A stretch of 64,000 nucleotides of DNA from Sphingomonas corticis (GCF_012035195.1 NZ_JAAVJH010000001.1:372001-436000); one strand, 5' to 3'; shown: positions 7,816-17,428, counted from the stretch's first letter. Notes: generated from the letters alone by a model not told the origin. Translations and numbers: made by a program.

Positions 7816-8649
7816 CTACGGCGCGGGCCTCGCCGCCCGCGTCTGCTTCGCCAATTCGCGGTCGAAGTCGTCGCGCGCCTTCACCACCATGGTGCGCAGC
7901 AGGCCGGGGGCGACGAGCGTGCCGGATCTCGCGCGCGCGAACACGTCGGCGCCTTCGGGATGCGCGGGCAGCACCACATCGGCCTTCAGCGCGGCGAGGC
8001 GGGCGAAGCTGGCGCGGAAGTCGGCGACGATGCCGGGATAGCGGCGGTTGCCGATCAGGCGGTTGCCCGCCACGGTGACGCTGCACGGGAACACGACGTC
8101 GCGGCGCCGGCCGCGATCGGCGACCTGCATCGTCCAGGTGGTGCAGCCCGGCGTGTGTCCCGGCGTCGCCACCGCGCGCAGCGTGACGTTGCCGAGCCGG
8201 ACGCGATCGCGATCGCGCACGCGGCGATCCACCGTCACCGCGGGAAAGCGAATGACGCCGTAGCTGACCTCGCCGGGCGGAATCCCGCTCTCCAGCGCGG
8301 CGGCGTCACGGATGCCGGCCACCACCTTCGCACCGGTGGCGCGCTTCATCGCGGCGAGCCCGGCGGCGTGATCGAAGTGCGCGTGGCTGACGAGGATCAG
8401 CTTCACCTGGCGCAGCGGCACGCCGCTGGCGACGATGTTGCGCTCGATCGCGGGGACGTTCTGCTCCATCGTCGCGTCGATCAGGATCGCGCCCGCGTCC
8501 GTGCGGATCAGATAGGCGGCGAGGCCCTCGGTGCCGACATAGGTGATCGGTCCGATCAGCGGCACCGGCGGGATCGGCCGCGTCCACGCCGGCGGGTCGA
8601 GCTGCGCCGCGGCGGGGGCTGCGATCGCGAGCAGGGCGAGTGCGCCCAC
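7816..8649 (-). CDS. Subclass B3 metallo-beta-lactamase
   Basis: This is a secreted metallo-hydrolase with every zinc ligand of subclass B3 beta-lactamases. Counting from the GTG at 8649, the SHAHFDH motif supplies His89, His91, Asp93 and His94; GHTPGCTTW supplies His165; LPAHPE supplies His230. The B3-typical stretches TDAGAILIDATM, FPCSVTVAGNRLIGN and YPGIVADFRASFARL are also present. A hydrophobic signal peptide (ALALLAIAAPAAA) precedes the mature domain. The start is uncertain. GTG 8649 gives 277 residues with a poor positive n-region, while ATGs at 8790 or 8808 give long extensions that read through strong hairpins. Such enzymes hydrolyse beta-lactams, including carbapenems, in the periplasm; activity here is inferred. 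Confidence 0.85.
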   Translation of the reverse strand: MGALALLAIAAPAAAQLDPPAWTRPIPPVPLIGPITYVGTEGLAAYLIRTDAGAILIDATMEQNVPAIERNIVASGVPLRQVKLILVSHAHFDHAAGLAAMKRATGAKVVAGIRDAAALESGIPPGEVSYGVIRFPAVTVDRRVRDRDRVRLGNVTLRAVATPGHTPGCTTWTMQVADRGRRRDVVFPCSVTVAGNRLIGNRRYPGIVADFRASFARLAALKADVVLPAHPEGADVFARARSGTLVAPGLLRTMVVKARDDFDRELAKQTRAARPAP

Positions 8650-8682
8650 GCGCGAGAGAGGCTTGCCGATCGCGGCAGCCGA

Positions 8683-8735
8683 CGGCGCCTTTCGGCGCCG
8701 AATGACGAAGCCGCGATCACGCCACGCGTGATCGC
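8683..8735. repeat. Two hairpins upstream of the beta-lactamase gene
   Basis: Two short perfect inverted repeats lie just upstream of the GTG start of the metallo-beta-lactamase. One is CGGCGCC/GGCGCCG at 8683-8700 with a 4-base loop. The other is GCGATCACG/CGTGATCGC at 8713-8735 with a 5-base loop. They could structure the 5' leader of the mRNA or be part of a terminator array after guaA. Their presence argues that this stretch is not translated. Confidence 0.6.
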
Positions 8736-8760
8736 AAGCCCCATAGCGCGACGCCGCGCC

Positions 8761-8810
8761 GAATGATCGGGGCGAATGGCCCCCGGCCATTCGCTTCAAC
8801 CCGATCATTC
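8761..8810. repeat. Nested 50-bp palindrome at the end of guaA
   Basis: The outer arms are GAATGATCGGG (8761-8771) and CCCGATCATTC (8800-8810), perfectly complementary over 11 bp. Directly inside lie GCGAATGGCC (8772-8781) and GGCCATTCGC (8785-8794), perfect over 10 bp with a CCC loop. The only interruption is five bases (8795-8799). The outer arm covers the guaA stop codon. There is no U-run, so it may act as an mRNA 3'-end stabiliser or a weak terminator rather than a classical intrinsic terminator. Confidence 0.8.
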
Positions 8811-10358
8811 CCATTCGATCGTCCCCGGCGGCTTGGACGTATAGTCGTAGGTCACGCGGTTGACGCCCTTCACCTCGTTGACGATCCGTGTCGCGACGCG
8901 GGGCAGGAAGTCGCCCGGGAACTGGAACGCCTGCGCGGTCATGCCGTCGGTCGACGTCACCGCGCGCAGCGCCAGCACGCTGTCGTAGGTGCGCCCGTCG
9001 CCCATCACGCCGACCGAGCGCACCGGCAGCAGCACGGCGAACGCCTGCCAGATCGCGTCGTAGAGGCCCGCGGCGCGGATCTCCTCGAGATAGATGGCGT
9101 CGGCCTTGCGCAGGATGTCGCAGCGCTCCTTCGTCACCTCGCCGGGAATGCGGATGGCGAGGCCCGGGCCGGGGAAGGGGTGGCGGCCGACGAACACCTC
9201 GGGCAGGCCCAGCTCGCGCCCGAGATCGCGGACCTCGTCCTTGAACAATTCCCGCAGCGGCTCGACCAGCTTCATGTTCATCCGCTCGGGCAGGCCGCCG
9301 ACATTGTGGTGGCTCTTGATCGTCACCGACGGGCCGCCGGTGAAGCTGACGCTCTCGATCACGTCGGGGTAGAGCGTGCCCTGCGCCAGGAAATCCGCGC
9401 CGCCGATCTTGCGCGCCTCCTCCTCGAACACCTCGATGAAGGTCTTGCCGATGAACTTGCGCTTGGCTTCCGGATCGGTGACGCCGGCCAGGCCGTTCAT
9501 GAACAGCGTCTCCGCCTCCACGTGGACCAGCGGGATGTTGTAGTGCCCGCGAAACAGGCTGACGACCTGCTCGCTCTCGCCCGCGCGCATCAGGCCGTGA
9601 TCGACGTAGACGCAGGTCAGCTGCTCGCCGATCGCCTCGTGGATCAGCACCGCCGCGACGGCCGAATCGACGCCGCCGGACAGGCCGCAGATGACGCGGC
9701 CGGTGCCCACCTGCGCGCGGATCTCCTCGATCTTCGTCGCGCGGAACTCCGCCATCGTCCAGTCGCCGGCCAGGCCGCAGACGTGGCGGGCGAAATTGGC
9801 GATCAACTTCCCGCCGTCGGGCGTGTGCACCACCTCGGGGTGGAATTGCATGCCGTAATAGCGCCGCTCCTCGTCCGCGGTGATCGCGAAGGGAGCGCCG
9901 GGGGAGGACGCGACGGGCCGGAAACCGGGGGCGAGCGCCGCGACATGGTCGCCGTGGCTCATCCACACCTGGTGCCGCTCGCCCTCCTGCCAAAGGCCGT
10001 CGAACAGACCGCAGCCGGCGTCGACCGCGACATAGGCCTCGCCGAACTCGCCGGAATTGCCCTTCTCCACGCGCCCGCCGAGCTGCGCGTTCATCACCTG
10101 CTGGCCGTAGCAGATGCCGAGCACGGGGACGCCCGCGTCGAACACCGCCTGCGGCGCGCGCGGGCTGCCCGCGTCGGCGACGGAGGCGGGGCCGCCGGAC
10201 AGGATCACGCCGCGCGGCCGCATCCGATCGAAGACTTCCGCGGCGGACTGGAACGGCGCGATCTCGCTGTAGACCCCCGCCTCGCGCACGCGGCGCGCGA
10301 TCAGTTGCGTGACCTGGCTGCCGAAATCGACGATGAGGATGCTGTCGGGATGCTCCAT
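8805..10358 (-). CDS. guaA: GMP synthase (glutamine-hydrolysing)
   Basis: GuaA converts XMP, ATP and glutamine to GMP. The 517-residue protein has an N-terminal class I glutamine amidotransferase domain with the nucleophile motif GICYGQQ (near residue 83) and the catalytic FHPEVVHT. Next comes the ATP-pyrophosphatase P-loop SGGVDSAV. The C-terminal dimerisation domain ends in the conserved KPPGTIEWE. Length and ends match the family exactly. The 34-bp gap to the upstream AI-2E transporter gene suggests cotranscription. A strong palindrome covers its stop codon. Confidence 0.97.
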   Translation of the reverse strand: MEHPDSILIVDFGSQVTQLIARRVREAGVYSEIAPFQSAAEVFDRMRPRGVILSGGPASVADAGSPRAPQAVFDAGVPVLGICYGQQVMNAQLGGRVEKGNSGEFGEAYVAVDAGCGLFDGLWQEGERHQVWMSHGDHVAALAPGFRPVASSPGAPFAITADEERRYYGMQFHPEVVHTPDGGKLIANFARHVCGLAGDWTMAEFRATKIEEIRAQVGTGRVICGLSGGVDSAVAAVLIHEAIGEQLTCVYVDHGLMRAGESEQVVSLFRGHYNIPLVHVEAETLFMNGLAGVTDPEAKRKFIGKTFIEVFEEEARKIGGADFLAQGTLYPDVIESVSFTGGPSVTIKSHHNVGGLPERMNMKLVEPLRELFKDEVRDLGRELGLPEVFVGRHPFPGPGLAIRIPGEVTKERCDILRKADAIYLEEIRAAGLYDAIWQAFAVLLPVRSVGVMGDGRTYDSVLALRAVTSTDGMTAQAFQFPGDFLPRVATRIVNEVKGVNRVTYDYTSKPPGTIEWE

Positions 10359-10391
10359 GCCGCGGGCTGTAGCGGGGCGGCCGGGTCCCCG

Positions 10392-11480
10392 CTAGCCCTC
10401 CGCCTCGGTGGCGGCTTCCGCCGGCACGCCGCGGCGCTGCTCCGTCAGGATCTGCCAGCCGGTCAGGAACAGCGCGCCCGCCAGCGGCCCGACCACGATG
10501 CCGCTGAGGCCGAGGAGGTCGATGCCGCCCAGCGTCGTCACCAGCACCAGCCAGTCGGGAATGCCCGCGTCGCGCCCGACCAGGATCGGCCGCAGGATGT
10601 TGTCGGCCAGGCCGATCACCAGCACGCCCGAGGCGATGACGACCACCGCCTGCCAGATCGCGCCGGTCGCCAGCAGGTAGAGCGCCACCGGACCCCAGAT
10701 GATCGCCGGGCCGATCGCGGGCAGAAGCGCCGCGATCGCCATCAGCATCCCCCACAGCAGCGCCGCGGGCAGGCCGACGATGGCGAAGGTGATCGCGCCC
10801 AGCGCTCCCTGCACGATCGCGACCACGCCCGATCCCTTGATCGTCGCGCGCACGACGGAGACGAACTTGTCCGCCAGCCGCTCCGCGACGCTCCGCTCCA
10901 GCGGCAGCGAGCGGACCACCGCCGGGCCGATGCGGTCGCCGTCGCGCACCAGGAAAAAGGTGACGTAGAGGCCGACGCCGAACGCCAGCAGGAAGGCCGC
11001 CGCGTTGGCGCCGATCGAGAAGGCGCGGCGCGTCAGCATGCTGGCGCTGTTGCCCACCGCCTGCGTCAGCCGGGCCTGCGCCCGCTCGAAGCTGCCGAAG
11101 CCCGATCCGTCGAGCCAGCGCTGGATGCGGTCGGGAAGCGCGTCGTGCACCTGCTGGAAATAGGCGGCGAAGTTGATCTGCCCGCCGCGGATCTGCGTGT
11201 AGACGCCCGCCGCCTGATCGACGACCAGGCTGGCGATCACGAAGGCGGGGATCACCACCGCGATCGTGATGATGAGCAGCGTCACCGCCGCGGCCAGGTT
11301 GCGCCGGTCCGGCCAGCGCCGCAGCAGGCGCTGGAACAAGGGCTGGAAGAGCAGCGCCGCCAGCGCCGCCCACAGCAGCGCGCCCGCGAAGCTGGAGACG
11401 ATCAGCGTCAGCCCGACGGTGATGAGCGCGAGGAAGAGGACGAGGCCGCCGTTCTCGACGCGACTGCGGGGGAGTGTCAT
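10392..11480 (-). CDS. AI-2E family transporter
   Basis: A 362-residue polytopic membrane protein of the AI-2E exporter family (PerM/TqsA/YdiK relatives). Two N-terminal spans (residues 10-45), a third at about 64-88, and a C-terminal bundle of five spans flank a soluble central region (about 95-160). Family motifs include FFLVRDGDRI, GLPAALLWGMLMAIAALLPAIGP, ADNILRPILVG and LGGIDLLGLSGIVVGPL. Substrates vary or are unknown across the family, and autoinducer-2 transport should not be assumed here. It lies directly upstream of guaA on the same strand. The promoter region (11481-11612) contains a stem-loop but no clear sigma-70 hexamers. Confidence 0.9.
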   Translation of the reverse strand: MTLPRSRVENGGLVLFLALITVGLTLIVSSFAGALLWAALAALLFQPLFQRLLRRWPDRRNLAAAVTLLIITIAVVIPAFVIASLVVDQAAGVYTQIRGGQINFAAYFQQVHDALPDRIQRWLDGSGFGSFERAQARLTQAVGNSASMLTRRAFSIGANAAAFLLAFGVGLYVTFFLVRDGDRIGPAVVRSLPLERSVAERLADKFVSVVRATIKGSGVVAIVQGALGAITFAIVGLPAALLWGMLMAIAALLPAIGPAIIWGPVALYLLATGAIWQAVVVIASGVLVIGLADNILRPILVGRDAGIPDWLVLVTTLGGIDLLGLSGIVVGPLAGALFLTGWQILTEQRRGVPAEAATEAEG

Positions 11481-11520
11481 CGCGCGGACATGCCCGCCTG
11501 AAGAGGAGCGATCGTCACGG

Positions 11521-11574
11521 AAGCCTTTCCGAAGGTCGTTTCGCCGGTGGAACTCTCGTGGCCGGCGAAAGGCT
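11521..11574. repeat. Intergenic stem-loop between the AI-2E gene and rplQ
   Basis: TTTCGCCGG (11539-11547) pairs perfectly with CCGGCGAAA (11562-11570). A second, mutually exclusive pairing is AGCCTTTC (11522-11529) with GAAAGGCT (11567-11574). The two alternatives could form a switch-like structure, or simply reflect a decayed palindromic repeat. No motif of a known riboswitch was seen. Confidence 0.4.
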
Positions 11575-11612
11575 CCCGTTCTCGCGCCCTCGCCGCTCGT
11601 GCCGAAACGAAT

Positions 11613-11642
11613 AGGGCCGCCCCATCGCTGGAGCGGCCCCTT
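11613..11642 (-). terminator. Terminator of the rpsM-rpsK-rpoA-rplQ unit
   Basis: On the minus strand an imperfect GC-rich stem (GGGGCCGC with GCGGCCC) follows the rplQ stop by about 20 bases and is succeeded by CTATTCGTTT. It is the only strong hairpin after rplQ and marks the likely end of the ribosomal supercluster. The U-run is weak. Confidence 0.6.
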
Positions 11643-11663
11643 CCTGTCTCGATCGGCGCGCGA

Positions 11664-12086
11664 TCAGGCGGCGACGTCGAAATCCTCGTCGGTGGTCACG
11701 GGGCCCGAATCCTGGCCCTTCGCCGCCACGTCGCGGTCGACGAACTCGATCACCGCCATCGGCGAGGCGTCCGACGCGCGGATGCCGGCCTTGATGATGC
11801 GGGTGTAGCCGCCGTTGCGCGAGGCGTAGCGCGCGGCCAGCACGTCGAATAGCTTCACCAGCTGCGCATCGTCCAGCAGGCGGGCGTGCGCCAGGCGACG
11901 GTTGGACAGGCCGCCCTTCTTCGCCAGCGTGACCAGCTTCTCGACGTAGGGACGCAGTTCCTTCGCCTTGGCGACGGTGGTGGTGATCTGCTCATGCTTG
12001 ATGAGCGCGGCCGACATGTTGCGGAACAGCGCGGCGCGATGCGCGGACGTCCGCTGGAGCTTACGACCGCCAACCTTGTGACGCAT
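11664..12086 (-). CDS. rplQ: 50S ribosomal protein L17
   Basis: This 140-residue protein begins with the invariant [19 protein letters not shown] of bacterial L17, continues with [20 protein letters not shown], and has the late motif [25 protein letters not shown]17 sits on the solvent side of the large subunit near the peptide exit. It carries a short acidic C-terminal tail (about 15 residues, ending DEDFDVAA) beyond the E. coli length. It is the last gene of the alpha-operon-like unit, downstream of rpoA across an unusual 236-bp spacer. Confidence 0.98.
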   Translation of the reverse strand: MRHKVGGRKLQRTSAHRAALFRNMSAALIKHEQITTTVAKAKELRPYVEKLVTLAKKGGLSNRRLAHARLLDDAQLVKLFDVLAARYASRNGGYTRIIKAGIRASDASPMAVIEFVDRDVAAKGQDSGPVTTDEDFDVAA

Positions 12087-12238
12087 GATGGTCTTCCTTC
12101 TCGTTCGTCAGGGGGCCGTGCGAGGTACCCCTAGCCTGGTGGAACGGCGGCCACCGAACATACCGTTGTCCCTGAGCAGGCAGGGACCCATGTCTCTATC
12201 GAACAGCGCCGCGGCGGAGCCGCGTCGTGACGTCAGAC

Positions 12239-12313
12239 GGATGGAGTGGCGGCTTCGCCGCGCCCCCATCCGCTGACCGGGCTTCCGCCGTCTCACGGAT
12301 AGCTTCGCTATCC
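12239..12313. repeat. Hairpin pair in the rpoA-rplQ spacer
   Basis: The 236-bp gap between rpoA and rplQ holds two stems with TTC loops. One is an imperfect GC stem centred on GGCGGCTTCGCCGC (about 12239-12270). The other is the perfect GGATAGC/GCTATCC at 12297-12313, eight bases after the rpoA stop. They may lower or process readthrough between rpoA and rplQ. The rest of the gap shows no open frame of interest. Confidence 0.5.
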
Positions 12314-12322
12314 GCGCGCGGC

Positions 12323-13387
12323 TCAGCCCATGATCTCCTGCTCGAGCTTCTTCGCCACCTCTTCGATGTTCTCCGGCGGCCAGCCCGGGATCTCCATCCC
12401 CAGCCGCAGCCCCATAGACGACAGCACTTCCTTGATCTCGTTCAGCGACTTGCGGCCGAAGTTCGGGGTGCGCAGCATCTCCGCCTCGGTCTTGCCCACG
12501 AGATCGCCGATGTAGATGATGTTGTCGTTCTTCAGGCAGTTGGCCGAGCGCACCGACAGTTCCAGCTCGTCCACCTTCTTGAGGAGGTAGCGGTTGATCT
12601 GCGCCGTGTCGCCGGCCGGCTCGCCACCCGCGGCCGCCGGTGCCGCCACGCCGACCGGGGCCGAACGCGCGATCGACGAATCGTCGAAGTGGACGAAGAG
12701 CGCCAGCTGGTCCTGCAGGATGCGGCCGGCATAGCCCAGCGCGTCCTCCGGGGTGACCGTGCCGTCGGTCTCGACCGTCAGCGTCAGCTTGTCATAGTCC
12801 AGGTCCTGGCCCACGCGGGTGGGATCGACCTTGTACGACACCTGCCGCACCGGCGAGTAGAGCGCGTCGACCGGGATCAGGCCGATCGGCGCGTCGGCCG
12901 GGCGATTGGCCGTGGCCGCGACATAGCCCTTCCCGACGTCGGCGGTCAGCTCCATGTTGAGCGTCGCGCCCTCGTCGAGGTGACAGATCACGAGCTCGGG
13001 GTTCATCACCTCGATGTCGCCCGACACCGCGATGTCGCCCGCCTTCACCTCGGCAGGGCCGGTGGCGGACAGCTGGAGCCGCTTGGGCCCCTCGCCCTGC
13101 ATCTTCAGTGCGATCTGCTTCACGTTCAGCACGATGTCGGTCACGTCCTCGCGGACGCCCGCCAGGCTGCTGAACTCGTGCAGCACGTTCTCGATCTTGA
13201 TCGAGGTGACGGCGGCACCCTGCAGGCTCGACAGCAGCACGCGGCGCAGCGCGTTGCCCAGCGTCAGGCCGAAGCCGCGCTCCAGCGGCTCGGCGACGAA
13301 GGTCGCCTTGCGCTTGCCGTCGCCGCTCTTCTTCTCGAGGCCGTTGGGCTTCTTCAGTTCCTGCCAGTTCTTCGCGTTGACAGACAA
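12323..13387 (-). CDS. rpoA: RNA polymerase alpha subunit
   Basis: RpoA nucleates assembly of RNA polymerase and contacts UP elements and activators. The 354-residue product has the N-terminal dimerisation domain ([22 protein letters not shown]) and the C-terminal domain with helix-hairpin-helix ([21 protein letters not shown] ... [12 protein letters not shown]). The most likely start is a TTG at 13387, giving [15 protein letters not shown], which matches sphingomonad RpoA N-termini and is preceded by AGGGGACGAG. The next upstream ATG (13450) would add 21 unconserved residues. An Ala/Gly-rich interdomain linker ([13 protein letters not shown]) is longer than in E. coli. Confidence 0.96.
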   Translation of the reverse strand: MSVNAKNWQELKKPNGLEKKSGDGKRKATFVAEPLERGFGLTLGNALRRVLLSSLQGAAVTSIKIENVLHEFSSLAGVREDVTDIVLNVKQIALKMQGEGPKRLQLSATGPAEVKAGDIAVSGDIEVMNPELVICHLDEGATLNMELTADVGKGYVAATANRPADAPIGLIPVDALYSPVRQVSYKVDPTRVGQDLDYDKLTLTVETDGTVTPEDALGYAGRILQDQLALFVHFDDSSIARSAPVGVAAPAAAGGEPAGDTAQINRYLLKKVDELELSVRSANCLKNDNIIYIGDLVGKTEAEMLRTPNFGRKSLNEIKEVLSSMGLRLGMEIPGWPPENIEEVAKKLEQEIMG

Positions 13388-13484
13388 GATCTCGTCCCCT
13401 GGGGTTGGGCGGGGGGTCGGCACGCGCCCCGCCAAGTAGAAACAGGACACGGCCGCTCGTCAGCGGCCGCGCGAGAACATCAGG

Positions 13485-13874
13485 TCAGACGCGGCGACGC
13501 TTGGACGGGCGGACGCCGTTGTGCGGGATCGAGGTCACGTCGCGGATCGACGTGATCTGGAAGCCGACCGCCTGGAGCGCGCGGAGCGCCGATTCGCGGC
13601 CCGAACCCGGACCCTTCACTTCCACCTCCAGCGTGCGCACGCCGTGCTCGGCGGCCTTCTTGCCCGCGTCCTCGGCCGCGACCTGGGCGGCGTAGGGCGT
13701 CGACTTGCGCGAGCCCTTGAAGCCCATCATGCCGGCCGACGACCAGCTGATGGCATTGCCCTGCGCGTCGGTGATGGTGATCATCGTGTTGTTGAAGCTG
13801 GCGTTCACGTGCGCGACGCCCGCGGTGATGTTCTTGCGTTCGCGCCGACGAAGGCGCTGCGGTGCCTGAGCCAT
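13485..13874 (-). CDS. rpsK: 30S ribosomal protein S11
   Basis: A 129-residue S11 of normal length. Diagnostic segments are [50 protein letters not shown] and the C-terminal [17 protein letters not shown]11 forms part of the platform and the mRNA exit region near the Shine-Dalgarno helix. It lies between rpsM and rpoA in the standard order, with 115 bp and 97 bp spacers that are larger than those in the S10/spc part of the cluster. Confidence 0.98.
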   Translation of the reverse strand: MAQAPQRLRRRERKNITAGVAHVNASFNNTMITITDAQGNAISWSSAGMMGFKGSRKSTPYAAQVAAEDAGKKAAEHGVRTLEVEVKGPGSGRESALRALQAVGFQITSIRDVTSIPHNGVRPSKRRRV

Positions 13875-13945
13875 GTGGTGTTCCTGACCTTCTTTTCCAA
13901 GTAGGCGGCCGGGAGGCTGTCAGCCTTCTACCGACCTCCGGTGGA

Positions 13946-13993
13946 GTGATCCGTGCGCAAACAGTCCCCCGGACTGTTCGCGTCTCGGATCAC
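13946..13993. repeat. Inverted repeat in the rpsM-rpsK spacer
   Basis: AACAGTCC/GGACTGTT (13960-13978) form a perfect stem with a CCC loop. Outside them GTGATCCG (13946-13953) pairs with CGGATCAC (13986-13993), the latter overlapping the rpsM stop codon. Together they make an extended, interrupted hairpin at the 3' end of rpsM. The role is unknown; it may be an mRNA processing or attenuation element. Confidence 0.55.
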
Positions 13994-14358
13994 TTCTTCT
14001 TACCCGCGATCGGCTTGGCCTTACCCTTGCGGGTGCGCGCATTGGTATGCGTGCGCTGGCCGCGGACCGGCAGGCCCTTGCGGTGGCGCAGGCCGCGATA
14101 GCAGGCCAGGTCCATCAGGCGCTTGATGTTCATCGCGGTCTGGCGGCGCAGGTCGCCCTCCACCGTATAGCCCGCGTCGATCGCCTCGCGGATCTGAAGG
14201 ACCTCCTGGTCGGTCAGGTCCTGCACGCGGCGCTCCGGCGTGATGGAGAGCTTCTCAGTGATCTCCTTGGCCTTCGCCGGGCCGATGCCGTGAATATAGG
14301 TCAGCGCGATCACCACGCGCTTGTTGGTCGGGATGTTCACACCCGCGATACGTGCCAT
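13990..14358 (-). CDS. rpsM: 30S ribosomal protein S13
   Basis: A 122-residue S13. It starts [26 protein letters not shown] and ends in the basic tail [23 protein letters not shown] that reaches toward the P-site tRNA. The helix-two-turn-helix segment around [16 protein letters not shown] is intact. The ATG at 14358 is the conserved start; the open frame extends 15 codons upstream without conservation. A good sigma-70-like promoter lies about 150 bp upstream, so rpsM is probably the first gene of a separate rpsM-rpsK-rpoA-rplQ transcript. Confidence 0.98.
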   Translation of the reverse strand: MARIAGVNIPTNKRVVIALTYIHGIGPAKAKEITEKLSITPERRVQDLTDQEVLQIREAIDAGYTVEGDLRRQTAMNIKRLMDLACYRGLRHRKGLPVRGQRTHTNARTRKGKAKPIAGKKK

Positions 14359-14506
14359 GAAATATGTTCTCCTGTGCTCCACAGGGTGCGGCATGGCGCG
14401 CACACCCCATCTCGTCGCATTGCCTTCCGACTCGCCGCCCCTTCAACGCCGGAGCGCGGCGCACGCGCAAGGGCGCCGCCGGGGAACGGTTGATCGGAAG
14501 AGGTGC

Positions 14507-14535
14507 CGGTTAGGCGCGCGCCAACGCCATGTCAA
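14507..14535 (-). promoter_or_regulatory. Promoter-like site for rpsM-rpsK-rpoA-rplQ
   Basis: Reading the minus strand, TTGACA (14535-14530) is followed by a 17-base spacer and TAACCG (14512-14507). The -35 hexamer is a perfect consensus and the spacing is ideal; the -10 keeps the first two bases. It overlaps the stop codon of the upstream small membrane protein gene and leaves a leader of about 140 nt before rpsM. Confidence 0.65.
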
Positions 14536-14768
14536 GCAAGAGGTTCCCTGTTCCCGCCACGACGCATCCACCATCGTCGCAGCGCGACGACGAACCAGAT
14601 CAGTTCGACCGCGCCGAACGGCCAGGCGCCCTGGAGGAAGCCGTACGCCGACCCGAGCAGGCAACCGAGCGCGAACAGCAACGTCCAACAGGCGGCGCGC
14701 TCCTCCAGCATGTAGCAGACGAGCATGAAGGTCACGGCGAACAGGCCGAAGGCGGTGAGCGCGTCCAC
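14532..14768 (-). CDS. Small membrane protein, unknown function
   Basis: A GTG start at 14768, preceded by CGGGG and 8 bp after the stop of the Uma2 gene, gives a 78-residue hydrophobic protein. It has about three predicted spans (ALTAFGLFAVTFMLVCYML, ACWTLLFALGCLLGSAYGF and AVELIWFVVALRRWW) and a basic tail. An ATG at 14927 in the same frame would add an Arg-rich, unconserved stretch overlapping the Uma2 gene. No family was recognised with certainty. It sits with Uma2 between adk and rpsM, where most bacteria have no extra gene, and its 3' end contains the rpsM promoter. Confidence 0.6.
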   Translation of the reverse strand: MDALTAFGLFAVTFMLVCYMLEERAACWTLLFALGCLLGSAYGFLQGAWPFGAVELIWFVVALRRWWMRRGGNREPLA

Positions 14769-14776
14769 GTCCCCGG

Positions 14777-15361
14777 TCAGCGCAGGCGCGCGGTGTCGAC
14801 GAGGAGGCCGGGGATCGTGGCGGACGCGATCATATCGCCGAAAGCGAACTCCGCCTGCTCCGCGAACGCTTCGCCGGACGGCGAATGGAACCGCAGGATG
14901 CGCCGCCCCTTCACGTCGGCCACCCAATATTCGGGCACGCCGGTGCGCGCGTAGAGCCGCAGCTTGCGCCCCAGATCATGGCGGAGGGAGGAAGCGGAGA
15001 CTTCGAGGACGAGGCGGACGATGTCGGGCGTGGCGAGGTCGCCTTCGGTACCGTTCAGTTCCACGACCAGCAGGTCCGCCTCGGGCAGGCTGTGGTCGTC
15101 CGAGCGGAGCGATACCGGGGTGAGCGCACTGAGCGCCGGAAAACGTTCGCGCAGCGCGATCACGACCGACGCCGTCAACTCGGCAAGGATCGAGCCGTGC
15201 GGCAGGAACAGCGGGCTCATCTCGAAAATCTCTCCCTCGATCAGCTCCACCCTGCCGAGGTTGTCGAACGCGCCCGCTTCGTCCAGCGCGAGGAACTCCT
15301 CGACCGTGAACCGGTGCACCACCGGCTCGCGATCGACGATGATGGCCTGTTCGTCACCCAT
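14777..15361 (-). CDS. Uma2 family (DUF820) endonuclease-like protein
   Basis: A 194-residue protein of the Uma2/DUF820 family, a restriction-endonuclease-like PD-(D/E)xK fold. Family segments in order are FTVEEFLALDE, GRVELIEGEIFEMSP, PEADLLVVE (acidic residue), VRLVLEVSASSLRHDLGRKLRLYARTG (catalytic-type ExxxD-K arrangement) and VPEYWVADVKGRRI. Members are abundant in cyanobacteria and scattered in sphingomonads; their biological role and target are unresolved. It lies 22 bp after adk in the same direction, so it is probably transcribed with secY-adk. A second, divergent Uma2 gene sits between fusA and tuf in this window. Confidence 0.85.
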   Translation of the reverse strand: MGDEQAIIVDREPVVHRFTVEEFLALDEAGAFDNLGRVELIEGEIFEMSPLFLPHGSILAELTASVVIALRERFPALSALTPVSLRSDDHSLPEADLLVVELNGTEGDLATPDIVRLVLEVSASSLRHDLGRKLRLYARTGVPEYWVADVKGRRILRFHSPSGEAFAEQAEFAFGDMIASATIPGLLVDTARLR

Positions 15362-15383
15362 GTCGGCAACCTAGCACGCCGCC

Positions 15384-16031
15384 TCACCGGCCGTCGAGGA
15401 TCGCTCCGATCGCGGCGGTCACCGCGCCGATCTCGCCCATGCCGTCGACGCGCTTCACGAGGCCGCGCGCCTCGTAGCCCGGCAGGATCGGCGCGGTCTT
15501 CGCGCGATATTCCGCCATGCGGGTGCGCACCGTCTCCTCGTTGTCGTCGGGACGGCGCTTGAACTCGTGCGCGCCGCACACGTCGCACGTGTCGGCCACG
15601 GCGGGCTGCTTGAAGCGGTCGTGGTAGCCTTCGCCGCAATGGGCGCAGGTGTACCGGCCGACGATCCGCTCGACCAGCGCGTCCTCGTCCACCGCCAGCT
15701 CGATGACGTGGTCCAGCTGCTGGCCGCGCTCGTCGAGCAGCAGGTCGAGCGCGTCGGCCTGCGCGGCAGTCCGCGGATAGCCGTCGAAGATCGCGCCGGA
15801 GCCGGTGCCGGCATCCATCCTCTCGCCGATCAGCGCGGAGACGATCGCGTCGGAGACGAGTTCGCCCGCCTCCATCACCGCCTTCGCCTGGAGACCGACG
15901 GGCGTCCCCGCCTTCACCGCGGCGCGCAGCATGTCGCCGGTCGACAGCTGCACCATGCCGCGATCCGCGACCAGCCGCTGCGCCTGCGTGCCCTTGCCCG
16001 CCCCCGGCGGCCCCAGGAGGATGATGTTCAC
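15384..16031 (-). CDS. adk: Adenylate kinase, zinc-LID type
   Basis: Adk interconverts ATP + AMP and 2 ADP. The 215-residue protein has the P-loop GPPGAGKGTQ at residues 7-16, the AMP-binding STGDMLR, and GYPRTAAQAD in place of the usual GFPR. The LID domain carries two cysteine pairs, CAHC and CDVC, spaced to bind a structural zinc as in Gram-positive and many alphaproteobacterial enzymes, unlike E. coli Adk. It lies 32 bp after secY, the conserved secY-adk arrangement. Start MNIILLGPPG is unambiguous. Confidence 0.97.
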   Translation of the reverse strand: MNIILLGPPGAGKGTQAQRLVADRGMVQLSTGDMLRAAVKAGTPVGLQAKAVMEAGELVSDAIVSALIGERMDAGTGSGAIFDGYPRTAAQADALDLLLDERGQQLDHVIELAVDEDALVERIVGRYTCAHCGEGYHDRFKQPAVADTCDVCGAHEFKRRPDDNEETVRTRMAEYRAKTAPILPGYEARGLVKRVDGMGEIGAVTAAIGAILDGR

Positions 16032-16063
16032 ACGAAAACTCCCCTATTGCCGGACGGACCGGA

Positions 16064-17428
<1,365 letters not shown>

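Noticed and set aside
7816..11373. A single 1185-codon minus-strand protein including the beta-lactamase
   Set aside because: The upstream part is an out-of-frame shadow of guaA; only the C-terminal portion is a real domain.
8763..11501. 912-codon plus-strand open frame over guaA and the AI-2E gene
   Set aside because: Composition is Arg/Asp/His-rich without motifs, and it spans two clear minus-strand genes.
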